NCBI GenBank assembly: GCA_947561585.1 | Contig: CANNZV010002605.1 | Location: 27,079-91,078, forward strand | Length of the DNA stretch: 64,000 nucleotides | Reading direction: 5' to 3' | Source: Caprella mutica | Taxonomy: Eukaryota; Arthropoda; Malacostraca; Amphipoda; Caprellidae | Shown: positions 15,101 through 30,100 of the stretch, one piece after another | How positions within the stretch are numbered: position 1 is the first letter of the stretch | Layout of the letters: the number at the start of each line of letters is the position of its first letter | Program-made: the position numbers and the translations under genes | Notes under the pieces: generated by a model | Database searches by the model: none | The model's input: only the letters and a program-made list of their open reading frames with translations | Told to the model about the DNA's origin: nothing

Positions 15101-18100
15101 CCGTATATGCCCCTATAACCAGTATATATACCGTATATGCCCCTATAACCAGTATATATACCGTATATGCCTATTAACAAGTATATACCGTATATGCCCC
15201 TACCATTACTGCAATATTCATTTAACTATATTTATATTATCTTTTCTCTTCCCCGCTAAAATATGCTTAGATGCCTAATTGAATGTATTCATATTAATAG
15301 ACTTTTAACCCGGACGCGTATATCTGGGTCAAGTCTGTGACCGGGTCAGGGTCAAGTTGCCCCTTTCGGTCAGTCCCGAAATAGTTGGTAGCGTGACGCC
15401 AAGTGATCCCTTGCTTTCAATGTCCTATCCACAGTTGCCCAAAATCCAATCATTTTCATTGCTCCGTTAATTGCTCTTTCGTCATGCAAGGTAAAATATT
15501 GTATATAGTGTAAATATATTATATGTAAATTGTACATGAATGTAAATAGTGTACAGAAGGGTAAGTTCCGAGTTATCGGACGGTTGCAATGAAAACTATA
15601 CAGTTGAACTCGTTATTTTAATTTGGATACGAAAACTGAGTTAAAATTATATAGTTTTTTCTTATATGCTCGAAAATGTGGAACCGTTCGATAACTCTGA
15701 ACTAACCCCTATGACTGTTTTTTTCTATAATTTGTTAAATGTATGTTTTAACCATACCCACCACGCAAAGACAAAGAGAAGTTAATTCATTGGGAAAAGA
15801 GGAGGGCGTCCGTCCGAAGGCCCCTGTTCGAAAGGTACACCTTTAAGGGGTAGAACGGTAGGGGTGAGACAAGGCACACTGCTAGGGGGGCACTCTACTC
15901 TTGCCCCCTTACTCTACTCTTGCCCCCTTACTCTACTCTTGCCCCCTTACTCTACTCTTGCCCCCTTACTCTACTCTTGCCCCCTTACTCTACTCTTGCC
16001 CCCTTACTCTACTCTTGCCCCCTTACTCTACTCTTGCCCCCTTACTCTACTCTTGCCCCCTTACTCTACTCTTGCCCCCTTACTCTACTCTTGCCCCCTT
16101 ACTCTACTCTTGCCCCCTTACTCTACTCTTGCCCCCTTACTCTACTCTTGCCCCCTTACTCTACTCTTGCCCCCTTACTCTACTCTTGCCCCCTTACTCT
16201 ACTCTTGCCCCCTTACTCTACTCTTGCCCCCTTACTCTACTCTTGCCCCCTTACTCTACTCTTGCCCCCTTACTCTACTCTTGCCCCCTTACTCTACTCT
16301 TGCCCCCTTACTCTACTCTTGCCCCCTTACTCTACTCTTGCCCCCTTACTCTACTCTTGCCCCCTTACTCTACTCTTGCCCCCTTACTCTACTCTTGCCC
16401 CCTTACTCTACTCTTGCCCCCTTACTCTACTCTTGCCCCCTTACTCTACTCTTGCCCCCTTACTCTACTCTTGCCCCCTTACTCTACTCTTGCCCCCTTA
16501 CTCTACTCTTGCCCCCTTACTCTACTCTTGCCCCCTTACTCTACTCTTGCCCCCTTACTCTACTCTTGCCCCCTTACTCTACTCTTGCCCCCTTACTCTA
16601 CTCTTGCCCCTTACTCTACTCTTGCCCCTTACTCTACTCTTGCCCCCTTACTCTACTCTTGCCCCCTTACTCTACTCTTGCCCCTTACTCTACTCTTGCC
16701 CCTTACTCTACTCTTGCCCCCTTACTCTACTCTTGCCCCCTTACTCTACTCTTGCCCCCTTACTCTACTCTTGCCCCCTTACTCTACTCTTGCCCCCTTA
16801 CTCTACTCTTGCCCCCTTACTCTACTCTTGCCCCCTTACTCTACTCTTGCCCCCTTACTCTACTCTTGCCCCCTTACTCTACTCTTGCCCCCTTACTCTA
16901 CTCTTGCCCCCTTACTCTACTCTTGTCTCTTTGTATAATTCCGATTAATAACCACTAGGGTAAGTTTTTAATTATGGGTCAGTTCAACATTTTCGGACAC
17001 GTAAGAAAAAATTATGTAATAATTATTATTTAACTTTTATTTCTTATTGCTATCCATGATACCTGCAGGTATCATGGATACTAATAAAAATTAAATAATA
17101 ATTATTACATAATTTTTTCTTACGTGTCCGAAAATGTTGAACTGACCGATAATTAAGAACTTACCCTGTCTAACAAGTAGCATTAAAACCTGTAGGCCTA
17201 ACCTTATTGCAGTATTACACTTGTTCCATGTTCTAACAATTAGTATTCCAGCTAGGGCTGTGCCGATACTATCGGTATCAGAATATCGGTGATATTTAAG
17301 TATCGGTAATTGTTATTTCGGTCATTTTTCAGGTATCGGTAAACGTTATTTCGGTCATTTTTCAGGTATCGGTAATCGTTATATGCCATTTTTCAGGTAT
17401 CGGTAATCGTTATTTCGGTCATTTTTCAGGTATCGGTAATCGTTATATGCCATTTTTCAGGTATCGGTAATCGTTATTTCGGTCATTTTTCAGGTATCGG
17501 TAATCGTTATATGCCATTTTTCAGGTATCGGTAATCGTTATTTCGGTCATTTTTCAGGTATCGGTAATCGTTATATGCCATTTTTCAGGTATCGTTAATT
17601 GTTATTTCGCCCATTTTCAGGTATCGGTAAACGTTATTTCGCCCATTTTCAGGTATCGGTAATCGTTATTTCGCCCATTTTCAGGTATCGGTAATCGTTA
17701 TTTCGCCCATTTTCAGGTATCGGTAATCGTTATTTCGCCCATTTTCAGGTATCGGTAATCGTTATTTCGCCCATTTTCAGGTATCGGTAATCGTTATTTC
17801 GCCTATTTTCAGGTATCAGAATATCGGTGATATTTAGCTATCGGTGTATTGATACCGGCTGATTACGAATACCAGATATCGGTATCTGTAAAACTTATGA
17901 TATTAGTACCAGCCTTATCAACCATTTTTTTTAGATACCGGCATCGGTATATTACTAATATCAAGTATCGGTACTTGTATCGGTATCGTTAACGATTATA
18001 GGTATCGCGGTATAGTCCGAATTAAAACCTTTAAATCAGTTTTAAGCTTTTAGATTCTGAACCTATAAATCCCATACGTGCAATAACCGATCCCTTTTTT

Positions 18101-21100
18101 AGTTGGAAAATAATGTTCATTATTTTTCTTCAAAATTAAAACATATGTATAGAACTGCATACTGTACTAGTGTATCAACATAATAACTGTAACAGTAACT
18201 AAATCAACAAGATTGCGGATAGTAATTAACTCTTCAATTATTGTTTGATCCTCAAAAGGTGACAGTGTCCATACCTACTTCTACTAGTGACTCTGACGTC
18301 AAAATGACACCAATGGTACACAGAAGGTGATACAGTGTCCATACCTACTTCTACTAGCGACTCGGACATCAAAATGACACCAATTACGTCATTTTATTTT
18401 ATCTGATAAAATACAGTAACTGTGGTGAATATTCTGAATGCCTGTTCCAGATAATACCCCTCTTCTCAAATTTTATCCTGATATTCCCTCAGTACTCCCT
18501 AAATATCCCTAGATTTGATCCCAAGACGTGGGGTAATGCACAGACGGGATCAGAGAAAATCCTTCTCACTACACTCTGTACCATGGAAACCTTAGAACAG
18601 TAAAGTATAGAAGAAAATAACAACATCAAATGGTAATTATTATCAACGAGGCAGAGTGACGTCACGGGATTATTATATAAAATTATATTAATTAAATAGT
18701 AATTGTAGAGCTGTATCACAGATACTAACTAATTAAATAGTTATTGTAGAGCTGTATCACAGATACTAACTAATTAAATAGTTTTTGTAGAGCTGTATCA
18801 CAGATACTAACTAATTAAATAGTTATTGTAGAGCTGTATCACAGATACTAACTAATTAAATAGTTATTGTAGAGCTGTATCACAGATACTAACTAATTAA
18901 ATAGTTATTGTAGAGCTGTATCATAGATAGTAACTAATTGAATAGTTATTGTAGAGCTGTATCACAGATACTAACTAATTAAATAGTTATTGCAGAGCTG
19001 TATCACAGATACAACTAATTGAATAGTTATTGTAGAGCTGTATCACAGATACAACTAACTGAATAGTTATTGTAGAGCTGTATCACAGATACAACTAACT
19101 GAATAGTTATTGTAGAGCTGTATCACAGATACAACTAACTGAATAGTTATTGTAGAGCTGTATCACAGATACAACTAGTTAAAAAATTTCTCTCCATAAT
19201 GATTATACTTTGATATTTTGATGCGCCTTTTTAATAATAAGCTGTAGAAATTTCCGTTGACGCTTTTCCCTATACAGTGTGTCCACCAAATAATTATACA
19301 CATTCATCTTTCTACATAATATGCCTAATATATTGGTACCATATATACGTAGATTAGTTAATGAGTTATACATAATACTTGTATGCAATAGCAGTGGATA
19401 GGTTTCTAATGGACACACTGTATAGCAATGAATTGCATATATGTAACAAAGAAATGCCATAGCTGTTCCTCTTTTTACCGCTCAAGTCTTAATAGCAGTA
19501 AGTTATGTCCTTGCTGAAGATGTCACTGGAATGACTGAAAAAAGAGTAACTTGTTGTGTTGTTGTTGGTGATGACAACAACTCTATATAGAGTGTGTAAA
19601 AATTTATCTACTGTCATTGTGTAGTTTCATTATTTATTAGTTTCTATATTGTATCAATATATTATGTTATTATTTATGTATATTATTGTGGAATGATGAA
19701 TGTGTTGAATCATGCATATCAAATGAGAGTGCATGAATACACTTTTAGTGGGCACACCATTGCACTTAGACCATAGAGTTATGATAAACTACTCTAGAGA
19801 GAGGAATTGTTGCAGCGATTGCAGGACGCTAAGGAAGACGGTGTAAAACCTTATTTTGTTTCAGTTATATCATTTCTCCATTAAATTTTGTTTCAGTTAT
19901 ATCATTTCTCCATTAAACTGACGCTAGATTGCCAGTCACGTGACCCAAAAATAAGGATTTTAGCGTCCCGCAAGACGCGATATTATTTTGGCCACTGACT
20001 CACCACTGTACTTTGACTCAAATGTGAATGAACTTATTCGGGAATATTAATAATATATAATTTTTTTGATCATTTAAAACATTAAATTATGTAATTACGC
20101 CATCTAGCGGTGAAAACGTCTATGTCTGTGCGTGCGTTTGTCACGTTTGTGTTCATAATACTTGTCACCAAATCTGTAGCAATGCCATCTAGCGGTACAA
20201 CTGACTATTTATCCATTTAACCCTAATTTATCAGCTGTTTCATTGCGATACATAATTTCTAGAATGTGTCACAATAATGTATATCTACATATTAGTTAGT
20301 AAAATGAAGTGTGAAAAAAGTACACTGGGTCTTTAAGTGGAGACTTGATATTCTGTCTATGTTTACACGGCACATTAGTAGTGTGTATACTGTATTTAAT
20401 TACCAGTCTAATCCCTGTACTTCAGATGCAGGCTCATCATGTTACAATACTAAGCAACTGTAAGTTAGAACATAATCTGAATACAGTACTATTGATGTAT
20501 TCATATTAAGTTATACGCTGATTAATTTACTTGTATTTTCCTTATGTCTTGAATATTAATAAACTAGTGTACTTGCTCGTAAAGAATAACGTGTTCTCAA
20601 TAGTATCAATATTTGTAACTAGTGTACTTACCCGTTAAGAATAACATGTTCTCTATAGTATCAGTATTTGTAACTAGTGTACTTGCCCGTTAAAAATATC
20701 ATGTTCTTAATAGTATTAATATTTGTAACTAGTGTACTTGCCCGTTAAAAATATCATGTTCTTAATAGTATCAATATTTGTGTAATTTTACTATCCACAC
20801 TTTTGGTTCATGTCCTCGGGTTTACCTAAAGTTATTAATTGAATAATGACGATAATATTATAGCATAGAGTATATAAATTTAATAACAGGTTGTTTTTAG
20901 TTTTACTGATACAGTCAGTAGCTACCTATAATATACAGGGTGGGGCGTAAGTTTGGAAGCAAATGAAAGTGCATATTATAATCCAACGAAAAATATATTT
21001 AATAATTTACAGTTATGTATTATTACATAAAGGTTTTAAGAGTTCAAAAATCATAAATTTATTCAAAGTGTCCCCCCTTGTTTTTAATAACAGCCTCAAA

Positions 21101-24100
21101 TCTCCTCCGAACTCCTCCTACTGCGGCACGCAACTGTTCTTGTGAAATTTCCTTCCAAGATCTCTGGAGCGAACGCTTTAAATCATCCACACTGCGATGG
21201 AATTTACCACAGGCCTTTGATTCAAGAATGAACCATACCGAAAAGTCCATAGGATTAACATCTGGGGAGCAGGGAGGCCACATTTCTTTGGACCAAAACC
21301 GTGGAAGATGGTCATGGCACCAGTTTTGAGTGACATTTGCAGTATGTGAAGTCGCGCTGTCTTGCTGAAATGTCCATAGAGTGTCATTACCGAAGTGATC
21401 CTTAGCTGACTCCAACATTGGCGTCAAAATATTCTCAATATAACATTTAGCATTGATTTTGGCGCCTTGTTCCACAAAAATTAAAGGAGATCTCCAAGTT
21501 TCTGAAACGGCGGCCCAGACCATTACTGAAGCAGGTTTCATGGTTCTGTGGACAGTTTTTTGGTTGTATGGGATGTCTTTTGCACTTTTACCAATTATTA
21601 TGTCATTCCTCCGGTTGTGAGCCATTTCCACTGTGAAAATTTTTTCGTCAGACCAAACAATTTCACCAGCCGTGCCAGACTTCAATTCTCTCAGAAGTGC
21701 TTTGCTTCTCTCCAATCTCTTTTTCTTTACAGCTTCTGACAGAGTCTGTCTCTTTTGGAGGGTGAAAGAGGACATCTTTAGGTCTTCTTTGACAACTCTT
21801 CTCATTGTTCTGGGACTCACATTAGCCGTTTTGGCTAACAATCGTATTGACCTTTTCGGGTTCCTCCTGATCTTCTCTCGGGCACATTTTATCAGTTGTT
21901 TGGTGCGTTGTGAGCGTGGTCTACCACTTCTTGGACGATCAGTCAAGTCTCCTCTCTGATTAAAACGCTTCACACACTTCCAAACAGTCGATCTCGCTAT
22001 TGAGAGAGTCTTTGAAATGACGGAATCTGACTTCCCGGCACGGTGTAGAGCAATAATGGCTTCTCTTTTGTCTGACATTTTTGAATTGACTAAATTTTTG
22101 TAAAAAATAACACTGCCACGTCATAATGTAGTGTCTCTACTATAGTTCAAACCCTATCACCTACTTAGGAACTTATTTTTTAGAATTATATTAATGTTTG
22201 AAAAATTGCTTCCAAACTTACGCCCCACCCTGTATATATGTACTATAATACGAGCCGCGTCTGTCCGTGTGTCATACTTTTATTACCTAATAAAACAAAA
22301 AATGTTAATTGGTAAAAATAATATGTACATATTCATTTCATTATATCACTCATACTAATATTATTAATATTGATACTATTATATCACTCATACTAGAATC
22401 CCATAGCTACTAGACCAACATTAATCTTCCATGAAATGATTGAAACCAATGTTAATTTTTTTTATTATTGTTCATTTTTTTCTACTGATTTTGTTGAAGT
22501 ATCATAACTACGGGTCACACTAATAACTAGACTACGGGCACTCATAGAGCGCATACCTTCGCCAACGCTTATAAAAAACCTTGACCTTTAACCTGAACCA
22601 ATCGTCACATCAAATTTCAGGTAATTTTGTTGAATACCTTATGAGTTATGCGAATAAAAAAATTATAAATAAATCTTACCATAACAGAACCTTTGCAATT
22701 TGCGAAGGTATTAATTATTATAGTATAGTCATCTTAGACAAATTAGTCTCTGTTAAAGGTTTCACATCAAAATATATTATCCTGATCACTTCATCGAAAT
22801 TGTTTGTACACTTCCAAATTGTTTGCTGATGGCGTATACTCGGTAGATATGGTACACTAGAAACTAGGTAATGCACCTAGTGTGTACTCGGTAGATATGG
22901 TACACTAGAAAGTAGGTAATGCACCTAGTGTGTACTCGGTAGATATGGTACACTAGAAAGTAGGTAATGCACCTAGTGTGTACTCGGTAGATATGGTACA
23001 CTAGAAACTAGGTAATGCACCTAGTGTGTACTCGGTAGATATGGTACACTAGAAAGTAGGTAATGCACCTAGTGTGTACTCGGTAGATATGGTACACTAG
23101 AAACTAGGTAATGCACCTAGTGTGTACTCGGTAGATAGGGTACACTAGAAACTAGGTAATGCACCTAGTGTGTACTCGGTAGATATGGTATACTAGAAAC
23201 TAGGTAATGCACCTAGTGTGTACTCGGTAGATATGGTATACTAGAAACTAGGTAATGCACCTATTGTGTACTCGGTAGATAGGGTACACTAGAAACTAGG
23301 TAATGCACCTAGTGTGTACTCAGTAGATAGGGTACACTAGAAACTAGGTAATGCACCTAGTGTGTACTCAGTAGATAGGGTACACTAGAAACTAGGTAAT
23401 GCACCTAGTGTGTACTCAGTAGATATGGTACACTAGAAACTAGGTAATGCACCTAGTGTGTACTCAGTAGATATGGTACACTAGAAACTAGGTAATGCAC
23501 CTAGTGTATACTCGGTAGATAGGGTACACTAGGAACTAGGTAATGCACCTAGTGTGCACTCAGTAGATAGGGTACACTAGGAACTAGGTAATGCACCTAG
23601 TGTGCACTCAGTAGATAGGGTACACTAGAAACTAGGTAATGCACCTAGTGTGTACTCAGTAGATAGGGTACACTAGAAACTAGGTAGTGCACCTAGTGTG
23701 TACTCAGTAGATAGGGTACACTAGAAACTAGGGAATGCACCTAGTGTATACTCAGTAGATATGGTACACTAGAAACTAGGTAGTGCACCTAGTGTGTACT
23801 CAGTAGATAGGGTACACTAGAAACTAGGTAGTGCACCTAGTGTATACTCAATAGATATGGTACACTAGAAACTAGGTAATGCACCTAGTGTATACTCAGT
23901 AGATATGGTACACTAAAAACTAGGTAGTGCACCTAGTGTGTACTCAGTAGATAGGGTACACTAGAAACTAGGTAGTGCACCTAGTGTATACTCAATAGAT
24001 ATGGTACACTAGAAACTAGGTAATACACCTAGTGTATACTAGCTAATATACCTAGTGTATACTAGCTAATATACCTAGTGTATACTAGGTGTAATGCTCA

Positions 24101-27100
24101 GTATACACTAGATATTACATCTAGTATACTAACTAGTACACTCACTATTCTTTCAATAGCTATACTAGTGCTATTATTTGAATCCAGCAGACAATCTTCC
24201 TAATCTATACCCTAGGTAGAGAAAGAGAGAGAGAGAGAGTTCTTTTTATTTTCTGAGCTTTGAATCATAACTTCTAGACTCGTAAATTTAATGCTCCTTC
24301 TTCGCCGTTTATTTTCCCTGCTTTATGTCCTCGCTAGCGGTGGTGCGGTTCTAAACCTCAACTTTTCGATGTTCTTTGCCCCGTAAATTAAAGTGCTATT
24401 AGTTAGGGCAATTATTGTAATGATAATTATTAATGTTCTCTCTGAAATTAATGTTATTGGGATGAATAGGTTTCAAGTTGCCGAACGGTTTCGCATTTTG
24501 GATCATAGAGGAATAGTTATATATAAAATAAAATAATATAATAAATATATAATTGAACTTGTTATTTTAATTGGTACATGCAGTTATCATGGATAAAATT
24601 AGGATCCATTCATTTTTACGGTCTGGAATTTTTTCCCGATCCCGAAATTATTCATGATTTAAATTTTCGGTCCGAAATAATTGTAGGTTTGGATATTTTT
24701 TCACGATTTACTTATATTATATAGGTTATTTTCTCTCCTGAACGTCCATTCAGTTTCATCCTGTCGATCACATCTTGCGTAATTTCTATTGATATCAGTG
24801 GGAGAATTGTTGTCTCGAAGAAAGGATCTTCCATCTAGAATGATTTTTAAGAATGTATTTGGTATCTGAATAAGAAATAAGAGTAGTAACAGAGATTGTT
24901 ATATTGATCTACGCTACCATAGTTACAAGCCTAAATGTTTGGAAATAAGTGATATGTTTATTTACTTTTTGTTTGTTTAAATTTTACTTTATTTACTTTT
25001 ACTGTCCGAAATTTTTCGTCAATTACTTTTATGGTCCAAAACTTTTCGTCAATTACTTTTATGGTCCGAAATTTTTCATGATTTACTTCTACGGTTCGAA
25101 TTTTTTCGTGATTTACTTTTACTGTCCGAAATTTTTCGTCAATTACTTTTATGGTCCAAAACTTTTCGTCAATTACTTTTATGGTCCGAAATTTTTCCTG
25201 ATTTACTTTTACGGTTCGAATTTTTTCCTGATTTACTATTACGGTGTTATTAAAGAGATCCAAAAATAATATTTTTTTTAAGTGAAATTAAATTAAATTA
25301 AGTCTTAAGTGATTGAAAATATGGACCCGTTCGTTAACTCGGAACTTACCCTACATGGGGTATAGATATTAGATCTAGTCTGTAGCGTATTCGAATGGCC
25401 GTAGTTGTGTCGAATGCCCCAGCATCCCGGAGCCTGTCTTTCAAACAGTGTATCTTTAAGTTTCTCCCCCGCACCCCCGCCCCTCTTCTCTCTTTCGGAC
25501 TGAATACCTCAAGCCCATTCGAATAAAATACACCAAACCTCTGAATTTACATTAAAATCATTCTTCATTCGAATTCTATCTCTTGTTGGGATTCAATCCA
25601 AGCCATTGCCGCTGAAGTCTCTTCTTTAGCTACATTCGAAATCTGCTGACTGAAAGCTTTCGAAGACCACGCCCGAAAGCCTGGGATTCAGAATATTACC
25701 GAGATGTTCTCAAATCTCAACTAGCGTGCCCGTTGTTCAAAACTTACCCGTAACTTTTTCCATTTCCTTCTATTGGATAGCATTGACTATCTTTTTCGAA
25801 AGGAAGTAGGTTTTATCGGTAGATTTGGTATGCAAAAGGCGTATCATTGCCAGGTAGCGCCATATTCATGTTCTACCGCTCACGGACATGTCGGACAATC
25901 TTCACACCGATGCTTTCCAGGGTCAAACAACGTAAAACTTTGCTCTTTCTTTTGTTTATACTATCAAATGAGTTGGATTTGTGTGTTTGTATTTCTATTA
26001 TAATTTTGTTTAATTAGTGTAATCGTATTTAAATATTAGTATAAGATTATCATTTGTATAGTTTTTCTAAGATAATTTAAAAGATAGATTGTGTTGGTTG
26101 TTTAACGTATTGTTTCTATTATAATAACAATTTTTATTAAAAAAGTGTCATTTATTGTTGTTTCTGGTAGTATAACAAGTTAGGTTGTTTTTTCTACTGC
26201 AAGAACAAGTTATCTTCCCTGGCAACAAGGATTTACTCCTGAGATATTAGGGGAATATCCCAGGAGTAAATCTTTCTTTCCTGGGATAGTCCATGAATAT
26301 CCCAGGAGTAATTCCTTCTTGCCAGGTTTTTTATCCCTCGTTCAAGAACAAGTTAGGTTATCCCAATCATTGCTTGTTCTTGCTTGGTTATAGTATTTCA
26401 GTTACGCGCGAGCGGCAGTTGCAGTTTACGTTGAGAGAGATTGCCTGTGGGGGGAGGGGTAAAGGTATTAGAGGGTAGGGGGTGGGTGGGGGAGAGACTT
26501 TGAGAGCTACGAGGGGAGTTTCTACCCTCAGTTTGAAGAGAGTGACCGTGGAGTGAAGGTGTGGGCAGCTCCCAGCCTCTCCCTTGTGTTAGGGCTTTGT
26601 TTCAGTGCCATTACCTTTAAGAACTACTGAAGGTGGCGCTGAAGAAGGGTCACCCAAAGGACAGTGTACCTAACTATCACAGTGTTCCAAAGAGTGTAGT
26701 CTTTACTATCACCAGGACCGTTTGTTGAAAGTGTGTTTTTGACCGGAAGAAGGCTGGCGTTTTACGATGTCTTGTTTGCGTAGTCGGGAGAATCTGTGCG
26801 TTCGCACCCCTTGCGTTAGTTCGCTAGGACATTGTGCGCACACTCCGCAGAATAGCGTAGTGGCATTGTCGCCTTTCAAAGATATATCGATACCGCCTGC
26901 CTGTTCCTCTTTCACTTAATTTATTACTAACTAAGTAGGCTAAATTACGAATTATCGGTCAGTTTCACATCTTCGGTCATATAAGAAAAAACGATATTAT
27001 AATTGTTATTTAATTTTAATTTTAATTGGTATCCATGATACCTGCAGGTATCATGGATACCAATTAAGATTAAAATAAAATAACAATTATAATATCGTTT

Positions 27101-30100
27101 TTTCTTATATGACCGAAGATGTGAAACTGACCGATAATTCGTAATTTACTCTACCTATCTCTTTACTAGAACATTCATATTCTGTACTTGTTGAAGAGTT
27201 GCATTTATTTATTTTAAATAGAGGTGTGAAACAGGATTGAAAAAATTTAACTTTTTTATCAACACCGTTTGATCTGAGTTTGAAAATGGTATCGATATAA
27301 TTATCTTGAACAATGATTTATAAATTTACCATTACAAAGGATAAAATGTATAAAACGATTGTGGGTCGTTTTATACTCTTTCTTGATTTAATTTTTTGAT
27401 ATTGGTTACAGGTAAAGGCTGATATTTATAAGCATGAAACAATGAAAACAGTAAAATCTGCTCAATTGCTGAAATATTAGAGTTACCGGTCGTTCCACGC
27501 CATAGAAAACGGTGTGCGGCCCACAAATTTTCACCTAAGACTAAACTAAACTTAAGATGCTCAGATTTGATACGCGATAGTGAAAAACAATTGTGATATT
27601 TTGTTAAAAAGGAAATTTTAAAATTAAGACTATTATGGAACAGCCACCCCCCAATCAGCAGCCGGCTCCCGGGCAGCAGCAGCAGTACCGTCAGAGCGGC
27701 TCCCATCTGAGCTGTGTTTCGGATAAGGTGGAGCCCAGACCGGAGGCCATCAAGGAGAAGGAGGCTTTGGAGGATAGGATGGAGAGGTCCGTCAGTGGGT
27801 TGAGTGGGAGACTCCACGCGGTGGATGGTACCACGGTACCCTACGATCAGCAATGTGGATGCATTATGCCCATCCCCCCGTATCCAACCACTGCTAAGTG
27901 AGTATCCAAAAAAGATATCCGTACCTTAATTCGAGTCTTTAACCCGAAGCTCAACTTTAACTTTGCTGATGTGCCACATCTACAGATTCCTGTCCCAAAA
28001 TAAGGACACTCTCAATGTACGGGTTAATGAGTTGTCAAACATTCTAAGGGGATTTAACATAGGTGTACAGGACAATATGCTTTTAAAATCATAGATCTAA
28101 GAATGTCACAGGCGAAATGAAATGGTATTCTGCCCTAGAAGCAATCAGGCTTATTGGGCCTTACTCCCACTTATAATAATAAATTTTCGAATACTATATA
28201 CCGCTGGTGTAGAACCATTCAATACTCTTTAATTCTCTATGTCTATAATATTCCCGGGATCTCTTATTTTAAAAGCATATTGTCACAACCCTGTAATGAC
28301 CAATGTTCACACCACCCACTTTGCGACTACTGCCAATTCGATGTGTTATTCAATCATAGAACACATCATTTGAAACAATTGATATTGCGTAATTATTCCA
28401 CCGTGAACAAGCTATGTACGTTCGGTTTAATAAATTGTAACTGCTTTTTCTGACAATGTCTATGTTGCCTATTGATCCATGTAATTAATTCATAACTAAA
28501 TCTTTTTTTACCATATCGGTAGCACAGCTCAATTAATGGTATAGGATGGTTGTTTTCTTTAATATTTTTTTTATCGGAAGCAACTTGACATTTAATATTT
28601 TAATTGGTAATGACCGTGAGAATCACGGAGACTACAATTGGAGTCTAAATCTAATTCAAATACTTTTATTGAAATAAAATGAATGTTTACAGGGTAATAA
28701 CTATGAAGTAATTAATAAACAACGTAAATGAATATACAGCAACTTAAAAATTTATTAAAATTTCAAGCCTGTATATAAATTCGGAGTACTTTTCTATACC
28801 CGGTGTACTAACCAGGGAGCGTACATTCCGACACACGATAGCTTTCTTCCCTCACAACACCGCAGTGTCTCGTATTACTGAATGTGTAAAAACATTTCAC
28901 TTATTTTTTCGAAATTCTAACTGTTTCCTTTCGTCAGTGGAAAATTAAAAAAAATATATTGTGATAGACACTGTACAGTAACTGTCTGTGCTAACTGTAC
29001 TAACTGTATAGTAACTGTCTGTACTAACTGTACACTAACTGTCTGTACTAACTGTACAGTAACTGTCTGTACTAACTGTATAGTAACTGTCTGTACTAAC
29101 TGTACACTAACTGTCTGTACTAACTGTACAGTAACTGTCTGTACTAACTGTACAGTAACTGTCTGTACTAACTGTACAGTAACTGTCTGTACTAACTGTA
29201 TAGTAACTGTCTGTACTAACTGTACACTAACTGTCTGTACTAACTGTACACTAACTGTCTGTACTAACTGTACACTAACTGTCTGTACTAACTGTACAGT
29301 AACTGTCTGTACTAACTGTACACTAACTGTCTGTACTAACTGTACACTAACTGTCTGTACTAACTGTACAGTAACTGTCTGTACTAACTGTACACTAACT
29401 GTCTGTACTAACTGTACAGTAACTGTCTGTACTAACTGTATAGTAACTGTCTGTACTAACTGTACACTAACTGTCTGTACTAACTGTACACTAACTGTCT
29501 GTACTAACTGTACACTAACTGTCTGTACTAACTGTACAGTAACTGTCTGTACTAACTGTACAGTAACTGTCTGTACTAACTGTATAGTAACTGTCTGTAC
29601 TAACTGTACACTAACTGTCTGTACTAACTGTACACTAACTGTCTGTACTAACTGTACAGTAACTGTCTGTACTAACTGTACAGTAACTGTCTGTACTAAC
29701 TGTACAGTAACTGTCTGTACTAACTGTACAGTAACTGTCTGTACTAACTGTACACTAACTGTCTGTACTAACTGTACAGTGATATAATGCAATAGACTGT
29801 AGTTTATGGTACAATAACTGTATGTTGTAGCGAACTGTACATCACGTTACTTAATTTACTGTAATTGGTAACCTTTGTTACTTCAATTGATTAACTGATA
29901 CGATACAGTGTATCTGTACACTATCGGTACACTGTATCGGGTACACTGACGATACACTGTATCAGTACACTGACGATACAGTTTATCTTTCACTATTGAT
30001 AAAAAAACTTTTTCAAAGATGAGACTTAGATTTCATGAGGAAAATAGTACTAGAAGGGGTACTTTTTCTATGGTGTACCCTGTACATTTTTCATTATTAA

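Noticed and set aside
15864..16958. 364-codon and parallel open frames over the 19-bp array
   Set aside because: All three frames are open with the same repeated residues, because the unit has no stop codon. There is no start context, no splice link and no non-repeat protein part.
27371..27853. 160-codon - strand frame opposite the alternative first exon
   Set aside because: Half of it is antisense to a coding exon and the rest is unremarkable; no recognised domain or splice support.
28917..29792. 291-codon - strand frame of VQLVQTVT repeats
   Set aside because: It is a direct product of a 24-bp minisatellite, which is a multiple of three and stop-free in this frame.
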